From Taenia hydatigena (Eukaryota; Platyhelminthes; Cestoda; Cyclophyllidea; Taeniidae), in assembly GCA_036345935.2 (NCBI GenBank), contig JADWOT020001224.1:24001-88000 (forward strand): a DNA stretch of 64,000 nucleotides, in the 5' to 3' direction. The notes under the pieces are model-generated. The model was not told the DNA's origin, did not search any database, and saw only the letters and a list, made by a program, of their open reading frames with translations. The stretch's first letter is position 1. Each line of letters begins with the position of its first letter. Below are positions 1 through 11,023 of the stretch, one piece after another. The translations under genes were made by a program, and so were the position numbers.

Positions 1-731
1 TTGCGAAAAACTTTTACTTCTCTTTGTTGCTTGATTAACCTATCATACGCGTCATGGACTTCTGTACCTGTAGCGGCTTTTATAAAACATTACAAAAGTC
101 TACTTAAGCGCTTAATTTGATGGCGACGGAGTTTCTGAAGAAATTCTTAGCCCGATGGGAGGAATCGTCGCAGCGGGATGGTTTAGTAGATCACAAGTAA
201 TGGCCCTTTTTGCTTTTAAACTCAGTCCTGCATCTAGAAGCCGATCTAGCATTATTTTCAGATTGGCTTTGCGTCTTTATATGTCTTTACCAGAAGCATG
301 AATGTCATGAGGGCATATTTGCATAATTACTTAGCAAGTCGCAAAGTCCCTTCCTCTTTCTTTTTCTTGCTATGAGGCATCAATATTTCTTTTTGCTGGC
401 CTATGGCATTATTTTGCTTATTCGGAATTTTATCACAAAAGGTGTATTTATTTACTGCAGAATAAGAAAAGGCCCCTTATATACGTGGTTATGATCCAAT
501 TCGTCCTCTTGCCGCAATGGTATAGATTTCTACTCACACAACTGCTTGGCGACACCTGATTTGAGGTATTGGAATATATGACGGTTATGGGTTTTCTCGT
601 TGTCCTTCTAACATTACTGCAGCATTATATTAACAGGATTGAAAAGGTGCAATTTCAAGTTGGAAGTGTTTATTTGGCCACATTCTTCATCTTTTTGTCC
701 TTATTTGGCACAAAATGGACCAAAGTCCTGA
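1..731. other. no supported gene
   Basis: AT-rich sequence with only short frames. A frame at 377-441 is hydrophobic and ends at an AAAG/GTGTAT donor-like site, but its acceptor (TATGAG) is weak, so it is not called. Nothing else recognisable is seen here. Confidence 0.4.
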
Positions 732-956
732 TATGGAGGTCCCGGGGAGGTAGTGCTCGACTTAGATGAATTAAAGTCAAATTCGAATTCTCAGACTAAG
801 AGGCCACTGCCATCTCAGCAAAACTCACCAATGTGTGAGGAAAATACCTCATATGAATTATCTAGCGAAGCCTGTGCTTTGGTTTTTGTTCCCATTCCGG
901 GGAGTTTTCGTCCCCTCCCCAAGTTTAAACATGCAGACTCACCTGGTACAAATTAA
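732..956 (+). CDS. possible terminal coding exon, unknown protein
   Basis: An open frame runs from just after a stop at 729 to a TAA at 954-956, about 74 codons. The hydrophilic part starts near 750 (VVLDLDELKS) and the end is basic and proline-rich. Possible acceptors are the AG at 737-738 (TATGGAG), at 748-749 (CGGGGAG) or at 752-753 (GGTAG), none with a strong pyrimidine tract. No family is recognised. The composition is protein-like (charged, low stop content in an AT-rich setting), but an open frame of this length could be chance. It is kept only as a weak candidate. Confidence 0.2.
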   Translation, partial: YGGPGEVVLDLDELKSNSNSQTKRPLPSQQNSPMCEENTSYELSSEACALVFVPIPGSFRPLPKFKHADSPGTN

Positions 957-2557
957 TGTTGAATGAAGGCATAAGTAACGGTCAGCTGCATCGATAAATT
1001 TATTTGCCTTTCTCTAAAGTGCTTCAAATACGCAGTCAACATCATTGAGGCCTTATGCTAGCCAAGGCATGGTCAGCGATTGTAAAATTTTGCCTGGTCC
1101 CTTTTTTGGTGTCCCAAAGAGCATGGCTCTTACTCGTATCAACACATGTCAAACAGAGCGAGAATTCGCTAGCGATGCCAATTGCCTGCTTGTTTGATTT
1201 GTTGTTCACAACAATCTTAGTACTAATCAGCATGGCTTTAGTTGCATTCGCACATGTGTGTGAACACATTCAAAGATAAAATAAATAATGCGTGCTTGTG
1301 TATCCTGCTGGCATTAGAAAAGAGATAAAGTAGGCAATATGTCCTTGCTCATATTTTAACGAGGTTAATTAATCCTGCATGCCAGCTTGCAAATTTGATT
1401 GTGCTAGATTATTTCAAAGTATCATGTATGTCAGGCTCAACTGAGAACTGTTGTTGGTGAGTTAAATTCAAGTGCACTTTCGTATTTATCACAGGGTTAG
1501 ACGTCTCTGCATCCACGTTCGTGTAACGAGATTTTTCGTCTTCATAGCGTGAGCTATTTTCGTTCTTCGTTCCTTCTCGCGATACTTCTGTAAAATAAGA
1601 CATTTGTTCCAAAAAGACCTGTGCTTATTTCGCTCATTCCTCTTAAACTTTTCTTTGCCTTCTAATCTGATGGATGATAGCACCAATACTATATCCCATT
1701 TGAATGGTAATTCTGCCTTTGCAAATCCTCCCATTTGGCACTACCCACTCACTGATTGAAAAATTGTAGTGAATTAACCTCCAGTTATTCATTTTGATAT
1801 TTCACTCAGTGTAGCACAATTTAAATGCATTCTACCAGCACAACGATAGTAGTTTTATTTAAATTGGTTTTGAAAAAGGGTTCCAAAATGATCAAGCCCT
1901 GCGGCTCGTCTAACCCTACTCTTACCGGGTGCTTCATTGCGCGTCCAACCCGTCACGCATAAAAGTCAATTCTTGAAAAGCTAGATAAAGGTTGCACAGT
2001 TTTCCGTCGACTAGAACGGTTGACTCATGCAAGTTCTCCCTCTACAACCCATTACTTTGTGATGGCTGAGCTTCAAAATTTTGAACGAGGAGATACCAAG
2101 GAATAAGCCCGATACAGAACAGAGGCCATATTTAACTCTCCAAAGTTAGTCGCGGTGAAATGAGCTGTTTTCAGGCATGGCCAGCAGCCTTAAGCCCTAA
2201 AGTGTGCATAAAATGCATTTTAGCCCATCATTGCCTCCTTCTGCTCTGCGCATAATGGCAATGCCTATTTGTGCAAAACATTGCCTACTTGTTGCTGTAT
2301 AATGTTGTTTTACCCCATTTTTCAATCGTGAAAATAAGTTGCCGTGAAATATTCAGGCTGTTGCCACTTGATTTGTGTTTTAAACCTTACTTGACATCGG
2401 TTAAATTATGGTTTTATTAAAATACTTCCTGCTTTTAGTTCTAGTGATGGCAAGCATTATGTTCACTCATCGACAAACTTAGTGAGGAAGAAATACCATG
2501 ATCAAGTGAACAGAATTAAAATGAATAAAATAATCCTTTACTTCAAAAGGCACTTAC
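957..2557. other. no supported gene
   Basis: Several frames of 60-80 codons occur on both strands and overlap each other, as expected of noncoding DNA. No domain motif, RNA gene or repeat shared with another part of the window was found. Confidence 0.4.
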
Positions 2558-2623
2558 AGCCGTTTGGAGGGTGTGGGGGTGACAGCCGATAACCCATGAT
2601 GACAGGTTGTTAAGGTGCTTATC
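2558..2623 (-). CDS. possible internal exon, 66 nt
   Basis: On the minus strand a CTCTCAG acceptor preceded by a moderate pyrimidine run (TTTGTTACACTCTCAG) is followed by 22 open codons starting DKHLNNLSSW and then a GTAAGT donor. The exon is 66 nt and in phase 0 at both ends. It lies downstream of the minus-strand zinc-finger locus at 4.4-5.3 kb, but that gene's frame already ends at 4375, so a link is not supported. No family is recognised. Both splice sites are good; the coding claim rests on a short open frame only. Confidence 0.25.
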
Positions 2624-4374
2624 CTGAGAGTGTAACAAATGCGCAACGTTCGAAGGACCACCATTAACCGCATCCTGTAGACTAGTAGTTAGGTACAGAG
2701 GTTCCTTGCAGGGTTGCAATCTAATGTAGAGAATCCGAGACTGACCACTCCTTTAGAAGGAATTCGATGACCGAATTCGTACACTGAGTTGATCGATTTG
2801 TTTAATAACGACTTGCGATTCTTCTGTCAATATAGGCTGCGTGAGATAATAAATGCACAAGACAGCATTCTGGTGTCAGCAAGTCTGCAAACAACCCTAG
2901 CATTTTCTTATATGTAGGACAATACGTTTGTGTGAGGTCATATTATTTACCAAGGCGCTTAAAAACAGCCTTTATTTGTAGCTTAGTGGAAAAATTGTTT
3001 TGTTGAGAGCGATCGATTCATGCTTAGCAAGACTTAATCTAATTGTCAAAAGCACCATCCGTGTAGGTGACGAGGCATAATTATTTTACAGCAATGGATA
3101 GTAGGTTTCACTTAATTCAAATACAATTTAATGCGACTCTTGATTGCCATTTTAAAAGCGGCCTATACCAAGAAGGGAGAAAAGGATTGCATGCGGTGCT
3201 GATTATTCTAAAATCAATGTTATTTGCCTATCTGATGCTCAGTAGCTATTACGAATTTGCTCTTGCATCTATTATGCAAATTGTCCATACTTGACCCATT
3301 TAATCACTGAACTAGACTCCCTTCACAAAAATTTGGCCACACTGATGTCCATGTCAAAATCACTGCAGTTTTTATCCGGTTAAGTGCTCAAAGTGGATGA
3401 AAGTGAAGTTTGTCCTACATTTTTGGTAAAACCTGTGGCTTTATTATCTTGACTTGACCTTTCTTTTTCTTCCCTTTTCTTTCGGTCAGCACACCACTGC
3501 GAGCCTACTACCTTTCGATAACTAATTAAAGCGCATGCAGTAATAATGCCTAATGTCGCCAACTTGTCGCCACCTCGATAGCGCCTTCGGTCTCTTCTAC
3601 ATTTGTAATAATCATTATTACACGCGGGTGCTGTAGGTATCTTAACAGCTGACGAAGGACTAGATTACATGCACACGAAACAGTGCCCGTTTTTGTTGTA
3701 GCACTTATTATTAAATATAGTTCCAATGTAAGGAAGGAAAATAAGTAACCTTTTAAGCGAATTTCGATGTCAACTTCTATTACGCATAAGTGACATTCTC
3801 GTGCTATGCTGCATCGTACAGTCTCAAAAATAGCAACATTATTTTGCTTTCTACAACCTGATCCCTGTTCTCAACGCTGCACAACAGTGTTATTTTACCT
3901 CAAATCCCCAACTTTTTTAATGAAAATCCACCCAAGCCTTCAGCAAGGACAAGAATAAAAACATCGGCAGTAGTGAATGCAGCACGATCATCTTATTAAG
4001 CTAATGCCTGCTTGCAAAGCGCAGGCGGATGGTTGGAGAACTCTAAAACGCAAACAAACAAATTTGGCCATCGCAATTCTAATGCAGAATGCTTAGCGCC
4101 TTATAAACATTGTTAGTGCGGTACTGCGGAGTCGCTTGAACTATCTAAAATACCGATGACATATGACGTAACACAATGCGATGTGGCACTTGCTTTATCA
4201 TATCCATCAAGTAATAGATACTTAACTTCATATTGAGACCGTCACATATAAAATTCTCAATAAACGCACATGCAAGGTCCGCGCATTGAGCACACTTGCC
4301 TTTCAAGGACATAAGTTTGAAGTTAAATAGGGAAAAACCTAGCGTAAGCGTCACGAAGAACTTACAAATAATGC
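2624..4374. other. intergenic or intronic, one strong plus-strand acceptor
   Basis: The plus strand has a long pyrimidine tract ending in TTTCGGTCAG at about 3487, which looks like a 3' splice site, but all three frames close within 14 codons after it. On the minus strand near 4.27 kb a CAQC peptide resembles the start of a finger, but the histidine positions are missing. Nothing else is seen. Confidence 0.35.
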
Positions 4375-5271
4375 TCACAAAATAGCGCGTGTTCTCATTC
4401 TGCCAAATACTTCGCGCCAAACGACTACAAGGCAGAAGGCACTAAAGCGTTACAACAAGCTTTCATTACAAAGTAAGTCTAACTGATTAAGAAACACCTA
4501 CAGAAGTGATGTGAGCGCATATGCCCTAACATGGCCTCGAATGTCAGGTGTCCTACGAAGCATTCTGTGCGGTAAAAGCATATTTCCGAATTCGCCATTC
4601 TTTTTGCTGGAGCATTTTAAAACGAGACATTACTTCGAAGAAGGTTGCGTGAGAAGCCAATGCTACGACGAAGGAACAGTGCACACAGAGGATTTTCCTC
4701 GAAAGATAACAGATGCTCACTTACAAATGTGTGTTCCGATGAAATGACTTAGAAGAGAGGCAAAGTTTGCGAACACATCGCGGCACAGACAGCACACATT
4801 TTGATTGTAGGCTATTTTGAGTTTCGAAAGAAGATGGATTTGCGCAGAAGAGGGTGTAAGACAAGAATAGTGAAAAGGCTTTGCAATTTTCCTTACTTTT
4901 TTGATGCCACAAGAGCATTGCGTAGGATCGTTGAGACGTTTGGTAAAGCGGACAATGCGGGCCCAAGATCGTTGAAAAGCGCCAAGCATGCGTAAAATAT
5001 GAAGTTAAAATCGTGATCCAAATCTCCGATTTGCTTGCTCACTGCGGACCCCATTATTATTTGACTTAAACAAGAGCTGTTCTACTCACTGAAAATGCTA
5101 TAAATACTAACGCTCAGATAAAGCCTTTACATATTTATTTATCCGTATGGACTGAACTGCATACGCATAAAAAGCGCATCTTAAAAATGAGCGTCACCTA
5201 CCTTCATGCTCGGCAACCAGGTGTGCGTAACCAAAAGTGGCGCTTCCGAGTGGCACAAAACGTGTTGTGTA
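4375..5271 (-). CDS. C2H2 zinc-finger gene, copy A, 3' exons
   Basis: Four exons, read downwards. The first ends at 5202 with a degenerate finger (5271-5206): both zinc cysteines are replaced (TAC Tyr, CGT Arg) while the two histidines remain. The second, 4811-4725 (87 nt), encodes an intact C-x2-C-x12-H-x4-H finger at 4794-4729 (CCLC ... HFIGTH), bounded by an AATAG acceptor and a GTAAGT donor. The third, 4606-4502 (105 nt), encodes a finger in which the first cysteine is Arg, with a new Cys three residues earlier; it keeps EC and HMRSHH. The last starts at 4424 after a 77-nt intron and reads VWREVFG to a TGA at 4377-4375. The 87- and 105-nt exons are phase 1 at both ends. C2H2 fingers usually bind DNA or RNA in the nucleus; the target cannot be told. 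The 5' exons are not identified. The match to copy B at 23.2 kb is the main support. Confidence 0.7.
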
Positions 5272-7859
5272 TCCATAACCAGGCATTTAAACGGTAGAGA
5301 TGGCAAGTTGAGCAAAATCTTGCCGAAGAGCTTATGACTAATTTAATGAGTGAGCAAGGAACCTCCTGGACCTCTTCTCGATGGTACCTAAGGTTAAACC
5401 GCAGAGCAACAGTCGCCATGCGTTGGTCGAAATTCTGAGCGACGCAGGCATGTTATTAAAATTCACCTCATTTGAATTGCTCGATACTTCGAAATGAGCT
5501 CTGATTGACGAACTATCAAAAACATTCCTTTCTGCAGATGATGGGATGTAGATACTTTAACGCCTATGGGATTTCGAAAGATTCCATTTTAGTGTGCTCG
5601 AGCCGAAATTCCTTTACTTTTTTATTAGCAAAGTGTAAATACTTTTTTATCTAGTCCGCGAAGCGGAAGGACAAACCAAATATAATAAGCTACCCTTCAA
5701 AGCGGTCCGAACTTATTGTTCGGCATTATGTTGTGTCACAAACGCGCGTGTTATGGAGCATGCCGACTTTGGACCCTTGACTAATTGCAACTTCCTATTT
5801 ATAGACTTACATCTCACACTCTGATCGATAAGAATATGAGTTTTATTGGGCAAATACTGCTCTTCCGATGGTAAGAGCTTGGTTTAGAATGTAATCTTTT
5901 GCACTGAAAATACATAAGTTGTTTGTATGAAAGACTTCCACACCACGGGAGCAAGTTCCCCGTAAAGACTGCGACTTGTTCACCTGAGACCAGGTTTATG
6001 TTGCGATGTTGGAGAGTGCCAAACTCACCCGCCTAATCAAAGATTTCTTCACAACACAAATTACTAAGGCATTAATTCACCTCGCATGATGCTGCATCAA
6101 AGTTAAATTTGGACAAGTTATGTCCCTAATCGCAACCATGATGGGAGGTATAGGTAAATCAACTACCAAGCTGAATGCACACATACTATTTTCCCCCACC
6201 TATCCTCTTAGCCTCTACTGCACAGCCTCCTCCTCCCATTCCTCTCGAACAGCAGGACAGCGAAGTTGGTAAACATAAGCCATCTAGTTGCCTGCTGCGT
6301 CACAGTTGATGATAACCTTTAAATTACGTCTGAAAATTGGGAGCCAAGGGTGAGAAGAATGCTTCTTCTTTCCACTTCAGGGAGCAATCGTGACGTTAAA
6401 AAAACGTGAATTTACGTAGCTCCAAATTGCAGCCTTTTATAAAGGGTTTACCTGGTTTATTCTATCCACGAATGTCGATTTCAACTGCGTTCAAGGTGTG
6501 TGAATTTACTGGCGCAATCGTCATGTTGCGAGTTGTTGTTGGACTCTGGACGGTCTATTCACACCTTTGTCTTGTTTTTGCCATAACTGTCCCTCTTCTA
6601 CTCACTGCTACCAAATCTTACCAGTTAAATGAAAAATGACTTTTACTTGTCAACAACCTCTGGCTGTGGCTTCATTGACCCCATCAATGGGACATAACCA
6701 AGAAGTGTAATGTTCTGCTAGCTGGAAATCCGCTATGACTTTGCTTTGATGAAAGCTGAAAATTTTTATTAATATCTCCTTTAACCAAATTTTAAAATAT
6801 ATCTATAACGGTAGTGTCGAAAACATTATTATGCAACGAAAAGGTTTTCTATATTTGTCGAAATCTAAGGTAGCTTCAGCAACAGAAAAGTATTAATCGA
6901 TCACTGATCCATTGCGTATGCAGCGAGGTGAGTTCGTATAAATGTGCATCTCATTAAACAAACATCTTGGCCACAAATAAGACTCACCAAGTGGGTTTGG
7001 TACCGAGTTTTTGGTAAAATAGATGATAACTCGACCACTGGCCTCCATTCGCAAATTGACCTTCGGAATAATTGACGGTGCATTTGCCATATTTCTGGTG
7101 GATATATAAGGCGGTTAACTGGGATCCGCTTTCCTGGTTTCCTTTGCCTGAAACTGGACAGACTAAATTAGCTACACTCTTAATAACCGAATATGAGGGA
7201 TTTAGATATGTAGGTTGCTCCTTTGCGAAATTGTAGTCATTTTTCCGATGGTCAGACTGCATAACCTTTGGCTTGGCATAAAATCTCATTGAGAGTGGTC
7301 AGCCTGTTATAAAAGGTGAGGGATATGATTTGCTTTAGGATTACAAAGTGTAAAGTCAAATATGAAAGGCTTTACCTTTAAGAACTTTCGTGAAGGACCG
7401 ACTATGATCACATTTGTTTAGGTTTCATAGCGGATCACATTAAATTAGCCTTCGTTTAGCTGTATGAAGTAATTGCAACCGACTTGTCAAATCAAACAGC
7501 ACAATGTTTGCACCAGATTGTCAGTAAATGCGAGAACATTGGTTCCAATCGCCATGCTTATAGGTTCAGGTGGTGCCCTACATTGTGCATCTGTACCCGT
7601 TTGCAATCCGAACGACTTTGAATGCGGACAGACGCGGGGCAGCGTGTGGGCTACAAGTAGAGGAGATACCCTCGTGTCCATTTCGGCATCACCTGCATAG
7701 AAAGGAAAGCAGAGGATTAATGTAGAGGCCCAAAAAGTGGGTTATTGGCGATGCTCGACAAAGGAAACTGGAAATTTTGTCGAATAAAGTAGGAATGCAC
7801 GCATTGGCGGTAAGGAAGCGCGGAAGAGAAGTGCGAGCTTGACTTGTGCTGTGTTGACA
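5272..7859. other. no supported gene; strong acceptor near 6.24 kb
   Basis: A pyrimidine tract ending CTCTCGAACAG at about 6252 on the plus strand could be a 3' splice site. One frame after it stays open 18 codons (QDSEVGKHKP start) to a stop. At 7593-7660 a plus-strand peptide CNPNDFEC resembles the beginning of an LDL-receptor class A module, but the remaining cysteines are absent. Neither is called. Confidence 0.35.
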
Positions 7860-8230
7860 AAAGTGTCAGTCGTCTTAGTTGCATATTGGCCTTAGCATTT
7901 TCAGCATTCGTCACCAGTGATGCATCCATAACCCCGGAACGGCCCACTAAAGCATTCGCTGTCTTCACATTGTGTATAGTCACAAAAGGCCTTGCTCATC
8001 CAACCCTTTCATCCACAACAATAATCGCAGTTTCCATCATAACATTAAGGGCTTCGACACCCTACGCCTCTTGGACTCTCTTCCGAGTAAGGACGGAGTT
8101 TTCAAAACCATATTACGGCGACTGAGAACATGTGTAGCAGCAGAATGCATTCTGACAATCGTAGCCAGTATTTGCGCCAGAATGACACGCAGGTAATGAC
8201 ATGACCGAAATGCTGACTGCTTTGGGTAAC
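7860..8230 (-). pseudogene. decayed cysteine-rich repeat protein segment
   Basis: Two frames on the minus strand carry related cysteine-rich stretches. One around 8190-8113 reads CHSGANTGYDCQNAFCCYTC and stops at TAA 8115-8113. The other, about 8060-7880, contains CDYTQCEDSEC and then CFSGPFRGYGC, with stops (TGA, TAA) close to expected cysteine positions. Aligned, both fit C-x-S-G-x4-G-Y-x-C-x(4,5)-C-C/stop-x(1,2)-C-x-[SG]-Q. Upstream of the first, another frame has TCGCLVVGGFC and RSCHY. This pattern resembles small extracellular disulphide-rich repeats such as lustrin or WR1-type modules; that assignment is a guess. The frame changes and stops point to a broken gene, unless undetected introns remove them. 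Confidence 0.4.
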
Positions 8231-8289
8231 AAAAGCCGCCGACTACGAGACAGCCGCACGTTATGGCAGAAGTCTTCCCTAACCACATC

Positions 8290-8440
8290 GCAGTATATAG
8301 AACTTCATGGCCTGGTCACATTTCACCAATCGTGGTTTATCTGTTTGTCAATCACAACGCCCCTATGTTTGATCGTGTTATCTTCATAACATGTGCATTC
8401 GGAAGATGTTACTTTCAATGTCACGCGTAATTTATGGTTT
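8290..8440 (+). repeat. repeat family B, copy 1 (decayed)
   Basis: This segment aligns with 17950-18140 on the same strand. Both encode FVNHNAPM[FY]D followed by a TC[AG]F[GP]R peptide. Here the frame closes soon after, at a TAA near 8408, and the downstream GTGAGT donor seen in the other copy is not conserved. Amino-acid-level similarity suggests that the ancestral sequence was coding, either a duplicated exon or a transposon domain. It lies just upstream of the minus-strand cysteine-rich remnant but on the other strand, so the two are probably unrelated. No family is recognised. Confidence 0.5.
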
Positions 8441-9580
8441 ATGATGTGTGATGGACAAAAATATGGGTTACGCCGTTCTCATAGACGGGCCGCTTCATCA
8501 ATGGATACTTATTTGCAATGCTTTGTCGCAATTTCTTATTAAATGTTTTTGATACGCAATCTGATGGCCAACTCAGCATTAACTTCCACAGCTTAGTCTA
8601 ATCTCGCTTGAGGATGACAGCCTTTATCTAATGAAGATGCGAAGTAAGGCAACTTCGTAAGTAATCGCAGTTCGACAAACGTCAGGAATGCGTTTTCGAA
8701 ATCGATGGCATGATATAGTATGTAACGGTGACACCAAAGTTTCTTCCTCAGCCTTTTAAGTTAGTGTTATTTATGAGTCCTCGATTTTCTTTATTGCGTT
8801 TTACATACCTTCAAATACTGCTTCAGTCGTTGTCCCTTTGCATCAACAAGGACATGCGATCTATTAGGAGCTGCCGACTCGCATTTTGCCCTTCACGAAA
8901 TCAATCGCTGACATCAGAGATCTAGTGTACTATAAAATAGTACTGACCAACCGACACACCAGATGAGGCTGTAGCATTAATTTAAACTGAACCGACCCCA
9001 CATTACTAGTGTAGGCTTCCAGCCATTTGCATTAAATGGAAGCAAAAAGCAGCTTTGTCTGAACAAGAATTTTGTGTGGGACATGCAAGTGGAATGGAAA
9101 TATGGATGCAGTCTTAAATAAATGTAGCAAACAGGAGCAGCTTAACCCCTCGTTTGAATGTAACAAAGGCAAAGCAGATCTGTGAATGAGCAAGGTCTGT
9201 CTTTTAAAGCTAAGGTAACATAATTGGTCGAGCGCTTACCTTATCTGAGCGCTTCAGATCCAATCAACGACGATTAACTAGTCACTGAAAGCTGCACACA
9301 GAATGAATTAAACACAGACACTCGTCAAAACCGTTTGTTTTGAAACGATTAATCTATTAATTATTCATATATAATCGCATGATTTTAGTCAGAATGCTAA
9401 CTTATGAAGGTTTACAACGGGCACTGAATCGCTTACCCCCTACCTCCCTCTCCCTTCCACCCATGCACTCTTCCTGCCTTCCCTACATGAAAACGCCGGC
9501 ATCCACACCATGCACTTTTTGTTCTTTCCCCTTTCTCTTATTTTCACTGCCCCACATCACCTTCACTTCCTCCGCATTAG
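8441..9580. other. no supported gene; pyrimidine-rich end
   Basis: No recognisable feature up to 9.4 kb. From about 9430 to 9580 the plus strand is strongly C+T rich and ends in a CTTCCTCCGCATTAG acceptor that precedes the candidate exon at 9581. Confidence 0.4.
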
Positions 9581-9847
9581 GTCCTGCATCGACCCAAAAC
9601 ACAATGCAAAATGCAGTTGTCCGTGCGCTTGCCAATGCATTGCATGGAGCACGATTCTAGCAAACATCAGTGTCAACGCACTCGTGTACCTTTAGACGAT
9701 GACAGCGACACCACCACGATAAGTGAATCCGATGCCGCTATCCACGTCACCACCACTTCCATTAGCATTACTAAGCGCAATACATTTGTATTCACAACAC
9801 GTTCTGCGCATTTTAGTCCCACCAAGAGCAGCTCAATCAAAATGTAA
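9581..9847 (+). CDS. candidate terminal coding exon, 88 codons
   Basis: A strong pyrimidine tract and CGCATTAG acceptor are followed directly by 88 open codons to a TAA at 9845-9847. The peptide begins VLHRPKTQCKMQ, has an acidic stretch (VPLDDDSDTTT), is rich in Ser and Thr, and ends KSSSIKM. It has no membrane segment and could be the tail of a longer protein. The frame does not need its internal ATG, which fits an internal or last exon. The family is unknown. An open frame of this length straight after an acceptor is less likely by chance than the shorter ones in this window, but low-complexity content weakens it. No upstream exon with a matching phase was found. Confidence 0.4.
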   Translation, partial: VLHRPKTQCKMQLSVRLPMHCMEHDSSKHQCQRTRVPLDDDSDTTTISESDAAIHVTTTSISITKRNTFVFTTRSAHFSPTKSSSIKM

Positions 9848-10164
9848 ATGATAGTGCTTAGGTTAAACCTTAGATCATGCAGCATACAATTAATTAGGTC
9901 ATTTACTATGAATTTAACAAGGCTCATATTTGCCTATTAGCTGTCTCCTTTGTACAAATGCATGATTAAATTTTATGCATTTATGCAAAATTTTATGCGC
10001 TGTTGTTCACATAACTTGCCAGGTGAGAGGTAGTCGATATAAAAGAGGAGCATCATTGTTGGCATGGATATTACTTATGGCCTACATTTTTGCATGAATT
10101 CGTCACGCACTTTGAGCTAATGGGTGTTACCTTTTGGACATTTTACTTTCTATTGCCAATAAAT

Positions 10165-10375
10165 TTGGCTCAAGAGAACCACCATCGAAGGGTGCCAACG
10201 TTTCCGTAAGTGCCACCTACTTCTACTTCCGATGGCGCCTGTAGTGGTGGTAGTGACTGTTTGCAGCAGTTTCCTTTTGAACCAGACGTTCCAGCCGGCG
10301 ACGATGGACGAGGGGAAGGGATGGTGGTCAGCACACTTGCCATGCTGGCAATAGCAGTGATGATACCATTATGTG
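10165..10375 (-). repeat. repeat family C, copy 1
   Basis: The reverse complement of this stretch aligns with 36300-36510 (plus) and with 38180-38350 (minus). Shared blocks include TCGCCGGCTGG, GTCACTACCAC and ATCGGAAGTAGAAGTAG. Relative to the 36.3 kb copy there is a one-base insertion just before the block CACTTACGGAAACGTTGG, which shifts the frame that is open there. It is a divergent copy of a family whose member at 36.3 kb has an intact 94-codon frame. Nature unknown. Confidence 0.55.
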
Positions 10376-10970
10376 ATGGTTAACATTCAGGCAGTAGCGT
10401 CGGCACCAACACAACCACCAAATGCAGTGTCGCCAACAGCATTGCTGCCTCTGAAATAGCATTTCTCAATTCAATATGCAAACATGCATCGGTGTTTACG
10501 TAATGAAACGCGTATCAAAATGAGGTAGTTCAAAGTGATCTGCATGTAGGAAATGGCAGGAAAATTTAATAAAGTAAGGAAAATGAGATGAGAGAAGAAT
10601 GAGTGGGTGAGGTTAATAGAGTCGTAGACACGTGAATTGCGACAAAACGGGTCAGCGACTCCAAGCAATTGATGGCAGCTCCCAACGCGTGTACCGACCT
10701 GGAACGGCATGGTACAACCTCAGATAGACAAGGAGATTTAGAGACATTCACGCTGTGCAATCGCTGAAGTTCATCCTACACCCACTTTTGAATTTTCATC
10801 TTTCGTTCTTCCATGCCTTCTTTACACTGCCTAGATCCCTACCCTTTCGCCATTTTTGCTTCTTCTTGCTCATCCTGAGTCCTTTTTTTTTCTTTTTTGT
10901 CTTTTTGGTGTCTGCATACCTTCATCGCTCCATCTACCTAATGTTGTATTTACACCCTTCAATTTCTTAG
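10376..10970. other. noncoding, with T-rich tract at 10865-10915
   Basis: The plus strand becomes very pyrimidine-rich from 10760 on. A frame from an acceptor at about 10831 stays open through runs of T to 11021, but much of its peptide is F and L from the tract itself. The tract ends in ACCCTTCAATTTCTTAG, a good 3' splice site at 10970. Confidence 0.4.
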
Positions 10971-11023
10971 CAAATGAGATCGGTATGCTAGCGCGACTTA
11001 AAGAAGACGCAAGCAAGCCCTAA
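10971..11023 (+). CDS. possible short terminal exon
   Basis: After the strong acceptor at 10970, one frame reads NEIGMLARLKEDASKP and stops at TAA 11021-11023. The end is charged and helix-like, unlike the hydrophobic frames produced by the pyrimidine tract before it. It could be the last exon of the same gene as 9581-9847 or of another; the order (two terminal exons on one strand) would then imply alternative ends. It is too short for a family call. Confidence 0.25.

Noticed and set aside
4145..4330. A further degenerate finger (CAQC) downstream of copy A.
   Set aside because: The spacing to histidines fails and the gene's frame has already ended at 4375.
7593..7660. CNPNDFEC resembling an LDL-receptor class A start.
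   Set aside because: The other four cysteines and the acidic calcium site are absent.
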